A stretch of DNA of 64,000 bases from Endothia cerciana (GCA_026119935.1 JALRMH010000040.1:62001-126000); one strand, 5' to 3'. Shown: positions 11,113 to 22,370, numbered from the stretch's first letter. Numbers and translations: made by a program. The notes: generated by a model not told the origin, from the sequence alone.

Positions 11113-12855
11113 TCACGTGTTGTCGGACGGAGGGGCCGGTAGGGGCGATCCCGGGTGGACCATCTCGCTGAGCATCTCGATATGATTTGTGAACTTGATG
11201 TCACCATGCTCGTCGCCCCCCTCGAAACCCCAGCTCGAGCCCCATATGTCCGTCGGGATGAAAGTGTGCCCACTCTGGCCGGGGTCGTAGAGTGCGACAC
11301 GGACCGCCCACTCCAGGTGCGGCCACCACTTGCGCTCCAGATCCGGACCAAAGTAGTCGGAGTTGAACAGAGACACGATCCCCAGAACCTCCCGTCGCGC
11401 CATCCCCTGTAGCCACCATACGTGGTCGAGGGTCTTGAGGAGGGCGAAGAACGACGCGAGGACTGCCAGGGCACGAGGCTGCCGCTCTTCCACGAGCTCT
11501 ACGAAGCGTTTCGATACGGTTGCCGGGAAGGCGAGCGCACCCTTGCCCGGCTTGGAGTGGGCCCAGTTGAGAGTCGCCACGGCGTGTTGGTAGGCCTGCC
11601 GGGTATTCTCCACGATGCCGAGGTTGCCCGCACTGGGACCTCCACTGCCGCCGGGGGTTCCGTCGCCGGGCAGGTCGGTGGCGGCTGCCAAAGGCTCCAA
11701 TGCCGCGAGCTCCTCGTCAAGACCGGTCAGCAGGTGGCCGAAGAACCCGTCCGTGGCACGGGTGAAATTCAAGTTCAGCACGGGTTGCGCATCGATGATG
11801 GACAGGATGATCTTGCTCTGCTTCAGCCAGGGCCATGAGGCTGCCACGACCGTCTTGACACCTTGAAAGGAGTGGAACCAGGTCAGCGGGGGCTGATAAG
11901 TACCACCTGCCCCATTGCCGTCGGCCCCCGGGAACGGCCCTGCGGTTCCTGTCGCGAAGGGGCTCTCGTCCTTGGTAAAGATGCGCGTGGCGGTACTCTG
12001 GAAGGCGATCAGGGTGGACGTGAGGAACAGGATTTCGGCATTGTTGGCATCAATGCCCGACGTCAGACTGCTGCTATACGTGTTGAGACATGAGGCCATG
12101 TAGGCGTGGCTCGCGCGGACCAGCTCCTTGTCGTTGGGCCAGGCACTTCGCAGATGTAGTGCAGACACGGCGAGGATGGCGTCCATCAGGTGCTGGTTGC
12201 CTGAGAAGGCGAGGGTCGGTATGGACGAGCCCCACAGACCCTCAAGCTCAGGAGACGTCACGGCCAGTGTCTTGTATGTGTGTCTGGTATATTGGTGCAT
12301 GAGACGAAGTTCCGTCAGGCGCCCGACTGGCTGTGAATCAGGGAGTAGCAGCCCTGGCTGACGATACAGTGGGACGCCGGCCGCGGAGGGGGACATTGGC
12401 GTTGGCGGCACGTAGCTTGGTCGTCGAGGGGTGGGATCGTGGATAGAGCCCGGGACAAACGCGGCGGATGATGGGCTGCTCCCGTTGGCAGACAGTGCCC
12501 CCTCAAGCTCTCGGATCACGCCGGGGTGTTCGAAATCGCACGGAACGCCATGCTTCTGACAGTTGCTGCATCGGGGATGGACCTCGTCGCACTAGAACTC
12601 GAGAATGTGAGTAACTAGGCCCTAGTGGTGCAAGACCCGTGTAGGCAGGGCAAAGACGCCACAGAGGATCTGTCGGGTGGTGGTCCGCGATCATGTGTGG
12701 ATACTCACCTTGATCTTGCGGGCTTTGCAGCGTTTGCTTTGTCCGGTCAGTATTTGTGCGCCTCCGTTGAGTCTGTGTCACCAGACCAAGCTCGACGTGA
12801 CAGATACTACTCACCAGCCTGCCCTAGACTTCTTATGGGAACGTCGTGGTGGCAT
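11113..12855 (-). CDS. Zn(II)2Cys6 transcription factor (UPC2-like architecture)
   Basis: Three exons on the minus strand: 12815-12855, 12709-12736 and 11113-12591 (515 residues). Splicing yields a perfect zinc cluster with Cys at 14, 17, 24, 31, 34 and 41 (C-x2-C-x6-C-x6-C-x2-C-x6-C), including KARKIKCDE. It is preceded by a basic MPPRRSHKKSRAG start. The first Cys codon is split by intron 1 (78 nt; GTGAGT donor, CTGAC branch site, AAG acceptor). Intron 2 is 117 nt. The rest resembles the C-terminal regulatory region of sterol-uptake-control (Upc2/Ecm22)-type fungal regulators, with LTELRLMHQYTRHT early and helical repeats after it. Expected to be a nuclear DNA-binding regulator; the target pathway cannot be told from the sequence. 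Without splicing, the long ORF lacks the first half of the zinc cluster. Confidence 0.87.
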
Positions 12856-13534
12856 CGTGACGGCTGTGCAGCTCCTTGCTACCTCTTGGAGGTGGCCTTG
12901 CCAGAGCAGACCAGGCCTTGCAGGAACGTTTCTCCGTCGGGCTACCGATGGGACAGGTGCATCGCGAGGTGTGCTTGGCTTGTGACCAGACCGGACAGCG
13001 CAGTCCGAGTCCTAGAATGCTTTGTAGTCGTTTGCGGGCTCGTACTCTCTCCTTCCGTGTATATGTATGATCTCGTGCGCGATGCCCCTGAGGTTTCACT
13101 TTCACTTCCGGCCTTCCTGGGTGGTCCACTCGAAGGATTTAGCTGAGGCTGCAGTCGAGGAGAGGTTTGACTCGTGGTGTCCCGGGGGGGGGGGGGGCAG
13201 ATGGGAGGTTGATAAGGTTTCAAGGATGGAGGTTGACGTTGATAGAGGACCGGTAGGGCTTGCTCTGCGACGTCGTAGGAAGGGGGGGGGGGGGAGAGGG
13301 CACGAGGGATAGCGAGTGTCGGAGCTAGTCTGGAAGCAGCGGCCTCCACTACCTCTGCGAGCGGTTTCTAGCCCTGGTCGTCTAGTGTCTCCCAGGTTCG
13401 AATCGCGGGTCCGTGGCCAGGTTTAAGTTAAGCTCCATGAACGTCTTGCATATGGCAGTGTGGCCTCGCTACGGTAGTGCGTATGGCCGTGCTGGGCTAT
13501 GGGGTGTGGGCCACCGCGCTGCCGTGCCGCATGG

Positions 13535-13555
13535 CATCGAAACCAAGTTTCGATG
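13535..13555. repeat. Short perfect inverted repeat (hairpin)
   Basis: Nine-base arms CATCGAAAC and GTTTCGATG are separated by CAA. No T-run follows, and the context is fungal, so it is not a bacterial-type terminator. Confidence 0.7.
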
Positions 13556-14954
13556 GCATTTGACAAGGTGGTATCGATCATCGGGCGCTCGCAAGACCCC
13601 GATTGGCCCGGCCCCTCCATCCGCGTGGGATCCGAAGGCCCAGGGAGACGGCGGGCCGCGAGATGTCGCCGCAGGAGAACATAGCCCCGCCCCCGGCCGC
13701 GGCGCTGGCTGCGCCCTGGGGGAATTGGTTTGGGACGATCAGAACACTACCAGTAGATTCGTCATCCCTGATGGTCCACGTCCACGAGCAGGACACGGCG
13801 CATCGGATGGCCACAGTACTACGGCACTCACACGGCACTGCACAGGACCCTGATTCCGCGCTGCGGTCATTGGGTCAAGACTCACCGGCCCGGAGTGGCA
13901 GCGTTCCAAGACCTGCCGCAGTCTTACTCGTGTCGTTCCCGTGCGCGCGGCTGCGCCGGTGGTGAACCAGTATATGCAGGGACGGTCGTGACTAGGGTGC
14001 TGTTCCCCCGTCGCCAACATCCTCTAAGAGAGCAGAGCCTCGGATGCTGTCACTTCCCACGTGGAGGCCGGGGCCAATCACGGATGACTTTACGAGATCT
14101 GCCCCTTAAACTTAAAGCCGTGGGACTGTGAGGTGTCATGCTCGGGGACGGACGGCTAGGGCTGCTGGGCGGATCTCCCAGCCTTAGATGGTCGGGATGA
14201 GATCAGACACGACTGCCCTCCGCTCCACGCTCCTGACCCATGCCGACCCAGCGGTACCGAAGAGGCCGGACGGCGGGCACCTCACGTGGGTCAATGTGCT
14301 CCTGAATTCGCACCGGCCCAGTACATGCAGATGGGGGCTCCCGGCCCTCTCGGCCCCGAGGGACGTCACAGGATGGACCAAATCCTGGCCCCACGGTCGC
14401 GGTACCCCGGTAGTAGCTCGCGTGGAGCTTGTGAAAAGGGACGTCGCACGAGGCTGGAGGAAGCCCCGACAGGGGCTTTCAACCATGTAGAAGCCATCCC
14501 CCGGATGGAGGTGGGACGTCATGTCCGTCCACGAGTCGGACAGACCGCGATGCCAGCTCTCCAACGTCCATCACCAGCCCGGCCTTCGCCATTGCGAGGA
14601 CTGACTGGGGCCGGAGACGGACACTGGTCTCACCAGACCATGAGGCCAGTGGGTGGCATTTGAGGCCGACCTACGCGGGCCCGTCGGGGTCTCACCACCG
14701 CCGATGTCGAGAGCGAGGGCCGAGTAGCATGTTGAGTAGCAGCAGAAGACCTGGACCTGGCCTTCGATGCTAGACTGTCAGACTGCCTGGCAGCAGTATC
14801 TTTGGTGACTCGAAAGGCCAGGGTCGAATCTTGGCGCTGGGCATCAAGCTTTTCCCGAGGGCTCAAGCGCTAGAATCAGCCCGGGGCACGCCGAAGCACC
14901 GACTCCCCAGTCGTGACGGGGACCCGGACGGTGGACAAATGCCGGAACTAGGCC

Positions 14955-14958
<4 letters not shown>

Positions 14959-14997
<39 letters not shown>
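14959..14997. repeat. (AG)n microsatellite, left arm of an inverted pair
   Basis: About 19 AG units; reverse-complementary to the TC tract at 15081-15116. Confidence 0.95.
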
Positions 14998-14998
<1 letters not shown>

Positions 14999-15077
14999 GG
15001 GTCAGGTGTCCACTGCCCGAGTGATGCGTTCGTTATTGGTCCTGCAAGTTGCGTGCTCGGATCGAGCTGAAGCTGTA

Positions 15078-15080
<3 letters not shown>

Positions 15081-15116
<36 letters not shown>
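15081..15116. repeat. (TC)n microsatellite, right arm of an inverted pair
   Basis: 18 TC units, 83 bp after the AG tract and in inverse orientation to it. Confidence 0.95.
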
Positions 15117-15119
<3 letters not shown>

Positions 15120-16392
15120 CACCGAGCGGACACCTTCAGTTGTTTCAGGAGGAGCTGGACTCCCCAGGGAGGTGGCACTGACGATTACAAACCGCGCAAT
15201 ACGCCGGTGCTGTATGTAATTCCGAACCGTGTAGGGTTGAAAGAGGGAGGAGGTAGAGGACAGTGCCCTCGTGGCCCTCCAGACGTCGGGCCCCCCATCC
15301 GCAACCGGAACAGACGACGTGTCCCCTTCGCCTGGCACCTGCTGCATAGTACAGTAATGCTGTAATAGTGCCGTGCTTTTGTGACACATAGCATGAGGTA
15401 GATGACGGTCGAATGAGAAAGGCACACGAGGGCTTACGCTTCGCAGCCAGTACGGGTCGACGCTGATTTCCAATCCACCCGAGACCCACAGCCAAGTCGT
15501 CAACCAGACCCGACTCTAAGCGTTGGGGACAGTTGTAAGGGGTTAGTTAGTACATGTATGGTAGGTACATAGTATTTGGCTTTTTATTTATTTAAAAAAA
15601 ATTTTCATTTAAAATTAATTTCTAATCTTTTCTTAACCCCCAAGGACAGCTTTCCCCAAAGAAGGGGGTGCCATCAAGCAAAGGCCTTCGTTGCGCAATT
15701 GTTCGTTTGCAGGTTGCCACGCTGCCTCCTGCCCGAAAGCTTACCCCCCTGACTAGGACAGAGAGACCCCGTGGAAACCCGCTGACACCGCGGGGGATCT
15801 GCTGCAGGCCCTTGCTGTGATGGTAGCCTGTGGGCCTCGACCCCCTCCACAGGCGCCCCGCCACAACCCGCACCCTCATCGTTGTTAGGGCGGGGGAGGG
15901 GGCGTGCCACAGGGGGCACGGTAGCACTGTAAGACCCTCCAGAGGGACCCTCTCTCGATCTACAGTACAGTACAGTAGGTCGCATCGCATACAGATCAGT
16001 TAGTGCGCGGTGCCTTTATTGCGACCGGATCACGACAGTATCAACCATCCTCCGGACAGGCCCTCGACCTCGTTCCTTTGTTGATTATACCAAGTACTGC
16101 CATCTGGAAAAGGGCGTCTGCCTCGACTTGCTTGCCGATTGCGCAATCCGTCCTAGTGCTAGGCCTGGATCTGTCGGGTCATTCATTAATCATCGCCACC
16201 GCGGCCGGCTCGACTGATCCTGAAGAACTTCGCAAGTAGAAAGGAACAGCACGCCGCCGCCGCCGCCGCCTCCTCCTCCCCCCTTCCTTCTTGACGACCA
16301 TCCCTCCACCACCCGACCCGACCCTCTTCAACCAGACACCGTCCTATCCAAACAAACCCCTTGAGACAGTCGCCCAGACCGCACTCCCAGCC

Positions 16393-17679
16393 ATGACTAT
16401 ACCCGCCCTCAACGGCCGTGTGAACGGCAGCGGCCACCTCCACGACCAGCCCATCTCGACCCCTCCGCGCGCCCCCTCCCCCGTCGCGCACTTCGGCACC
16501 CTCGCCGTTCACGCCGGCTCGCCTCACGACCCCGTCACCGGTGCCGTCATCGAGCCCATCTCCCTCTCCACCACCTTCGCCCAGACCGCCGTAGGCAAGC
16601 CCGTCGGCGACTACGAGTATAGCCGGAGTAGCAACCCGAACCGGACCAACTTCGAGACCGCCGTCGCCGCCGTCGAGCACGCCAAGCACGCCCTCGCCTT
16701 CAGCTCCGGCTCCGCCACCACCGCCGTCATCCTCCAGAGCCTCGCCGCCGGCTCCCACGTCATCTCCGTCTCCGACGTCTACGGCGGCACCCACCGCTAC
16801 TTCACCCAGGTCGCCAAGGCCCACGGCGTCAAGGTCACCTTCACCCCGGAGATCGAGGTCGACATCAGCCAGCACATCACTGACGCCACCAGGCTGGTGT
16901 GGATCGAGACGCCCTCCAACCCCACCCTGCGCCTCGTCGACATCCGCGCCGTCACCACCTCCGCCCACGCCCGCGGCGTCATGGTCGTCGTCGACAACAC
17001 CTTCCTGAGCCCCTACGTCCAGAACCCCCTCGACCACGGCGCCGACATCGTCGTCCACTCCGTCACAAAGTACATCAACGGCCACTCGGACGTCGTCATG
17101 GGCGTCGCCGCCTTCAACAGCGACGAGCTGCGCGACCGCCTCGCCTTCCTGCAGAACGCCATCGGCGCCGTCCCCTCCGCCTTCGACAGCTGGCTGGCCC
17201 ACCGCGGCCTCAAGACCCTGCACCTGCGCGCGCGCGAGGCCACCCGCAACGCGACCGAGGTCGCCGCCGCCCTCGAGCGCCACCCCGGCGTCATCGCCGT
17301 CAACTACCCCGGCCTGGACAGGCATCCGCAGCGCGCCATCGCCGAGAGGCAGCACCGCGGCGGCATGGGCGGCGGCATGCTGTCGTTCCGCATCCGGGGC
17401 GGCCATGCGGCCGCCGAGCGGTTCTGCCAGCTCACGCGGATCTTCACCCTGGCCGAGTCCCTGGGCGGGGTCGAGTCGCTCGTCGAGGTGCCCTCCAGCA
17501 TGACGCACGCCGGTATCCCCAGGGAACAGCGCGAGGCGGTCGGCGTGTTCGACGATCTGGTGCGTGTGAGCTGCGGTGTGGAGGACGCCGAGGATCTGAA
17601 GAACGACGCCCTGCAGGCGCTCGAGAAGGCGGTTGCTGAGACGGCAAAGAACGGGGCCAACGGCGCAAACGGGTATTGA
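16393..17679 (+). CDS. CYS3: Cystathionine gamma-lyase (PLP enzyme, transsulfuration)
   Basis: A single-exon protein of 428 residues in the Cys/Met-metabolism PLP-dependent enzyme family. Visible motifs: FGTLAVHAGSPHDPVTGAV, the YEYSRSSNPNRTNFE segment that contacts PLP phosphate, the S-A-T glycine-rich region SSGSATTAVI, VVVDNTFLSPYVQNPLDHGADIV, the PLP-lysine motif SVTKYINGHSD, and near the C-terminus LAESLGGVESLVEVPSSMTH. Together these favour gamma-lyase over cystathionine beta-lyase or gamma-synthase. The reaction is cystathionine to cysteine, 2-oxobutyrate and ammonia in the cytosol. I chose the ATG at 16393 (CAGCCATGAC); the frame is open upstream but without another ATG. Residues 1-30 are a Gly/Pro-rich extension. 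Very strong C/G third-position bias produces a 440-aa antisense shadow ORF. Do not confuse with N. crassa cys-3, a bZIP regulator. Confidence 0.93.
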   Translation: MTIPALNGRVNGSGHLHDQPISTPPRAPSPVAHFGTLAVHAGSPHDPVTGAVIEPISLSTTFAQTAVGKPVGDYEYSRSSNPNRTNFETAVAAVEHAKHALAFSSGSATTAVILQSLAAGSHVISVSDVYGGTHRYFTQVAKAHGVKVTFTPEIEVDISQHITDATRLVWIETPSNPTLRLVDIRAVTTSAHARGVMVVVDNTFLSPYVQNPLDHGADIVVHSVTKYINGHSDVVMGVAAFNSDELRDRLAFLQNAIGAVPSAFDSWLAHRGLKTLHLRAREATRNATEVAAALERHPGVIAVNYPGLDRHPQRAIAERQHRGGMGGGMLSFRIRGGHAAAERFCQLTRIFTLAESLGGVESLVEVPSSMTHAGIPREQREAVGVFDDLVRVSCGVEDAEDLKNDALQALEKAVAETAKNGANGANGY

Positions 17680-18405
17680 TCACGTCACAACTCATGTATA
17701 TACCTCATCAGAATTACCAGAGCGAATGGCAAGAGCAAAAAGAAGGGGGATAGGGTACCACGGAGTTATGCTTTGAAAGAGAGATGGTTTGGGGGTGCAT
17801 CCAATAGACCGGGGCACGTTTCTCGCTACAATGATTGTTATCATCATGCAACCAAGGCCCGTCAGCTGGCCCTTGTCTGGCTTTTGCGGGTGAGGTTCTA
17901 GATGCGCGGTGCCTTGCCACCCTTGTCCTCATCACCAACAGCCTTTGTGGATGTGTGGGACCCCACTCCTATGTACAGTGCCGACAACCTCCTTCCTTCA
18001 CCCTGCCTTCGCTCGGCGCCGTACAGCCAGCATGCCAAAGACATTATGAATAGCCCTGAGCGTTTCAATACTCCATGTTGATACAGTACCAGATGCCTTT
18101 TGCCCGTGAGCCCACCCCGCCCCACCAAACGCCTGGAGGCCACCTCTCCTGCCTCCCGCCCGGTAGCTCGACAAACGAGAACGAAAACCAGATGATGCCA
18201 GCGAGGTCCTCCCAGCTGTACCCTTTCCCGACCCACTCGAAAACCCGCAGCAGCTCAGCCTGCCATCAAGATCCCCAAGACTCCGACGACCCAAAGCAAC
18301 GCCTGTTTCGCACTCCCATTCACCGACTTATTGTGTGGGCCGCCCTAGACCTGACGGAATCCGAAAAATGAGAAGGCAGATGTGACAAAACTCTTGACAG
18401 TTGCT
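17680..18405. other. Convergent intergenic stretch
   Basis: Between the CYS3 and JmjC 3' ends. No coding or RNA feature seen; presumably holds both 3' UTRs. Confidence 0.55.
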
Positions 18406-21220
18406 TCATCTGATCCTCTTCTTCTTCTTCTTCTTCCTCTCGGCCCTCTGGGCCTCCAGCTTGTACCACCTCTCTATCTCCTGTAAAGAAGACAAGAAGA
18501 AAAGGAACAAAGTCAGTCAGTGATTGCGGGATCACAGGTTGTGTAGGGTTTTCACTTACAGAGACCCAGGCCATGAAAGTTTGAACGGTGTGCATGCCAC
18601 CCAGTGCCTCGACCCTGGAGCTCTGCGTGCGGGCATTGACCATCTCGCTCGCGCTGCGGACATACTTGAGGGTCGACATGCCTAGATCTTCGTTGGTGGT
18701 GTCGGGATTCTTCAACTGGAGGAGTATGATCTGGACCCAGCGTGCCAGGCCCGTCCACTGTAGGAGGTGTCCACCCACCGCCAGAGTCTGCTTCGCGTGC
18801 AGCCTGAACACGAAGTGGACAGTGCCGGTTGGGAAAAAGACGGTCTGCCCTGGCCTGAGAATCACAAAGCGCCACCTCCCTCCTGTGTAGCCAAGCGGGT
18901 CGGCAACCCACGCATTCTGTTCCTCGTCAGTCGGGCGAGAAAGCCACCCAAAGCCGAACTCGCCCTCCTGGATGGTGATCCAAGTCGACCATCCATGGCT
19001 ATCCATATGCGGCGACGTATTGTGGCCACCCTCCGACACCAGGACCCACTCCAAGAGTTCGGTCCACTCATTCCAGTCTTCCCGGCTGGCCTTCGTCCTC
19101 TCGGCACTATGGCCCTCCAACAAGGAATCCCGGATCCGGGGCAGCAACTGACAGTTCTCCCCGGTCAGGAAGCCAGGCAGTATGGAGTGTGGAAGCGGAC
19201 TTCGGAGGTCCAAGATGTTCCAAGGGTCTCGTGAGGGGGGGTTGCAGAGGAAGCGCGCCTTGATCTCGGCAAGACTCTTCTTCTCGAAGGACGTCAGGTC
19301 GAAGTTGCGAGATGGAATCTGAACGGAGACCTGTCTGTTGAGATCCTCCATGCGGTGGAAGAGCTGCTCGATGGGACGGCCCCCATCATCGCTCCATCGG
19401 AACTGTTGCTGTCCTTCGGTAAAGATTGGTATGTTCTGGGTGCCACGCTCCACGGCATCCATAGCCTCCTTGCCACTCAAGAAGTCTGCATCGACCGGCC
19501 CTTTGCTCGGGTCCGTGTTTGGCGATCGACACTTGGAAAGGATCTCGTGGACTAGCCGGTTGGTTGTTTCACCTCGCAACCAGTCGTCCTCCTTGGCATC
19601 TGTGAAGTTTTGGGCGAGCTCAAGCATAACCTGCCGGCGGAACCCCTCATCGCGATCGGTGTCAAGGGTTGGGTGGCCAGCGTTCCCGGGCTCTGACGAG
19701 GGCTTCAGTCGCGGTAGCCCTGATAGCAACTCCACCGGGGGGTCTTGTGACAGGTGAGCTATTCCGCCCAGCTGCGCTCGGGGGTTTCCCCGGGCAAGCC
19801 GGCGACGCTTGGCAGGTAGTTCGAGCTCAAATTCAAAGATGCCGGGTGTCGATGTTGCCCGCCTCCGCACAGGAACAGTCGTCCACTTGGTTGAAGTTCC
19901 TGTCAATGTGGGAATCTGCCCAGCCTTGATGCCGTCCGGATCATGCTCCTCCTCGACCGTCGGCCAAGGCAGGGCTGCCATCGGAGCGTCTGTCGGTGGT
20001 GCTGCCTGGAGGGCACTGGTGACGAGCCTGGCATATGCATTCAGGTGCAGCGAGCACAGATCATCCCTGCACGTCCAGTACAGCTTGGCGAGTGTGTTGA
20101 CGTCGGCGGACTGCTCCTCGTCCACCATGTTGAAGAAAACGTCTGGCACAGCACGGCAATCGCACTGTATGCCGTGTACAGGTAAGATCGGTGCTGCTGG
20201 ATCGTAGAGTCTAGGCGCCGCGAGCTGCGCCGCCGGGGTGTCGTCCACCGGGGTGCAGTCCATGCCTGGGACCGAGCCTTCCCTGTGGGGGGTGGAGAGG
20301 TGATACCGTCGTGGAGAGACATGACTGCCGTCCGCGCCAGGCTGTGCCGTCGTTTGTAGCTGGGGTGCTGTCGCTACTGAGGGTGCGCCTTCCTGAAGCA
20401 CCTCGCGGCCGGGTATAAAGGAGTGCCGTGTGGCCGAGCCCCGAAGGTTCCTCTCGGCCGAGTCTATATCAGGATCAGAAATGGTATCACTGTTTTCGCC
20501 CAGCGAGAAGATATCCGAATGGCGGCCAGCGTTCTCCTCTGATGACGTGGACACAGGAGGGCAATGGAGATGGTCCAAAGGGGGTGCGGGTGCGGGCCCC
20601 GGCGCCGACGCGGCTGCGGCAGCGGCAGGAGGTGTAACTACAACTGGATTTGCAAGTAGACCTGGATTCGAGGCTTGAGGGTCGCGTTCGTTCTCGGCTG
20701 TGGGCGCGGGAAAAGGTGCGAGGCGATTGTTGGGGGCGATATATGGCTGTGTTGGCGGGTGTGCGAATGGAATGCGAGGTGGCATGGCATTCATCGGCTC
20801 GACACTCGACCTCATCATAATGAGGCCCTCGGCCAGCTCGAGGGTCGACGGGTATTCCTTGGAGGCCCAGGGGGGGTAAAAGCCATTGCTGGCAGGGCTG
20901 TGGGAGGCGGCAGGCTTGACATCAGGGTGTTTGTGAGGGGCCAGGGCCGAGGCTGAGGCTGAGGCTGAGGCTGAGACTGCCACCGGAAGAGACAGAGGCG
21001 GCTCAAGACCAGGCACGGGCGCGGGCACGGGCGCGGGCACGGGCGCGGGCACGGGCACTGACCGAGTCGGGGCTGGTGACTCTCGAGGTTTCAAGGGAGC
21101 ACTTCCGCAGGAGGTCGGGGCCTCATCGCACGCACGAAAGAAAGACTGAGGGTAGAACCGACCCGGGGCTCGAGGGGCGAGGGGTACGAGGGGGCTCGCC
21201 CCGGGATGAGGGTGTGCCAT
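18406..21220 (-). CDS. JmjC-domain protein with a Pro/Ala-rich N-terminus
   Basis: Two exons: 18560-21220 and 18406-18480 (911 residues), start ATG at 21220 (TCTCCATGG). Residues 1-340 are low complexity, with PVPAPVPAPVPAPVPG at about 56-71 and an SA repeat. Four cysteines (C353, C355, C384, C389) could form a zinc site. A basic KRRR motif lies near 471. The JmjC-like fold is at about 725-830: iron ligands H738-x-D740 in SPHMDSHGW and H802 in TGTVHFVFRL. The intron (18481-18559, 79 nt) has a GTAAGT donor and CAG acceptor; the last exon encodes 24 residues ending in a Lys-rich tail (a run of six Lys, then RIR). Likely a nuclear 2-oxoglutarate/Fe(II) oxygenase. Substrate unknown; some JmjC proteins modify histones, others do not. 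Confidence 0.8.
21013..21056. repeat. In-frame repeat coding (PVPA)n in the JmjC protein
   Basis: Four tandem copies of about 12 bp (gcgggcacgg/gcgcggg) within the coding sequence give the Pro-Val-Pro-Ala repeat. Confidence 0.8.
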
Positions 21221-22030
21221 GGAGAGAATGGGCAATGATGAGGGTGGACAGGCTTGAGGTCAATTCATGACGCTGGTGAGGATGAGGCTCTGCATGAGAT
21301 AGAGCGCATGCAGCTGGCAAGGGCTCTCGTCTGGCGGCAGGCCAAAAGAACTCCAGGGCGCCTAGGCTCCTGGGCCATGCTGGGCCTAGGCTGTGGGGAG
21401 CTAGGGCGCAAGGGTCCTGGATAGCCTGGAGGGCCTGTGGAGATTGGAGAGACTAGCTGCGGGTTGGGGGAATGGGGGACTGGCTGGCACACCCGCAAGG
21501 CAGCTAAGGAGCAAAAAAACAAAAGCAAAGAAGAAGAAGAAAAAGAAAGAAGGAAAAGAAAGATCACCATCAGAGAGAAGACAACGACAGGAACAATGGG
21601 GAAACTTCCGAGCGGTCCTACCGAGGTGAGATCCGAGAGACTTGGCATGTCTACACTGATCGAAGAAGCATGATATGAATTGAAAGCTCAAGTGCAAAAA
21701 TCAATTCAATGATGATGGGGGGAGTGGTTACTACCTACTGCCTCCCTGCCAATATGTAGAGGACTGGAGTCTGTTCTACGGTACAGTGTCAGCTGTTGCC
21801 AAAGGTGCAGTGCCCCATTTTTAGGTCTCTCTACTCCAATGGCCATCAGATTGTCAGATCAGGTCCAAGTGCTCGAGGCTGCTTAGGAAGCTCGTGTCAA
21901 GCTTTGTGCAGCAATCGGGGTGTTCACAGAAGTCGGGTTTGTATGCAAGAACCGGGATAACGCAGCCCTTCCGGGATGGTCCGAGCTCCTTAGGAGCCCG
22001 CTGCCCCCTCCCACCTGTGTTGAGCCTCAA

Positions 22031-22064
22031 GTTTAATTAAACCTCTGCCTGGAGAGTATAAAAG
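22031..22064 (+). promoter_or_regulatory. TATA-like element with an adjacent 12-bp palindrome
   Basis: The perfect palindrome GTTTAATTAAAC (22031-22042) is followed 14 bp later by TATAAAAG (22057-22064). The nearest plus-strand start codon of a recognised gene is 2.4 kb downstream, so the target, if any, is unclear. Confidence 0.4.
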
Positions 22065-22332
22065 CCACGAGTTGCCTTGTGATTTCAGAGGTGACCGACC
22101 CACTTGCACAGTTCAGTTCATAGACTCTGTCTTGCTGATGGCTCCGGCCTCAACTACCGAGGGTCCACATGCATGTTTTTCCGGTGACGGCCTGCTGCTG
22201 GTCTGCTCCCCATCCCAGCCTGAGCCTCGAGGTCACAGGTCACGACATCAAGGGGAGACGACGGCCCCATGCAGATATTGGGGGCCTACTGCAAGGAGCC
22301 AAGGGCTTGTCACCCTCTTTGTCATGTTGTGC

Positions 22333-22370
22333 CAGGCTCGCAGGCTCGCAGGCTCGCAGGCCCGCAGGCC
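22333..22370. repeat. Short tandem repeat CAGGCTCG
   Basis: About four imperfect 8-bp units, followed by the partly inverted gcgagccgcgagcc. Confidence 0.75.

Larger units (their letters stand above)
12856..16392. other. 3.5-kb divergent intergenic region
   Basis: Lies between the divergent starts of the Zn2Cys6 gene and cystathionine gamma-lyase. Holds G runs near 13184 and 13281, a short hairpin (13535-13555), a possible tRNA-like fragment (13389-13416), facing GA and CT microsatellites (14959-15116), an AT-rich patch (15571-15635) and a (CCG)n run (about 16251-16270) in the CYS3 leader. No supported gene. Confidence 0.55.

Noticed and set aside
10926..11474. 182-codon minus-strand ORF at the 3' end of the Zn2Cys6 gene
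   Set aside because: Out of frame with the real gene; Ser/Arg-rich shadow of the GC-rich coding sequence.
16186..17508. 440-codon ORF antisense to cystathionine gamma-lyase
   Set aside because: It is a mirror of strong C/G third-position bias in the sense gene; the translation is Gly/Val/Asp repeats with no motif.
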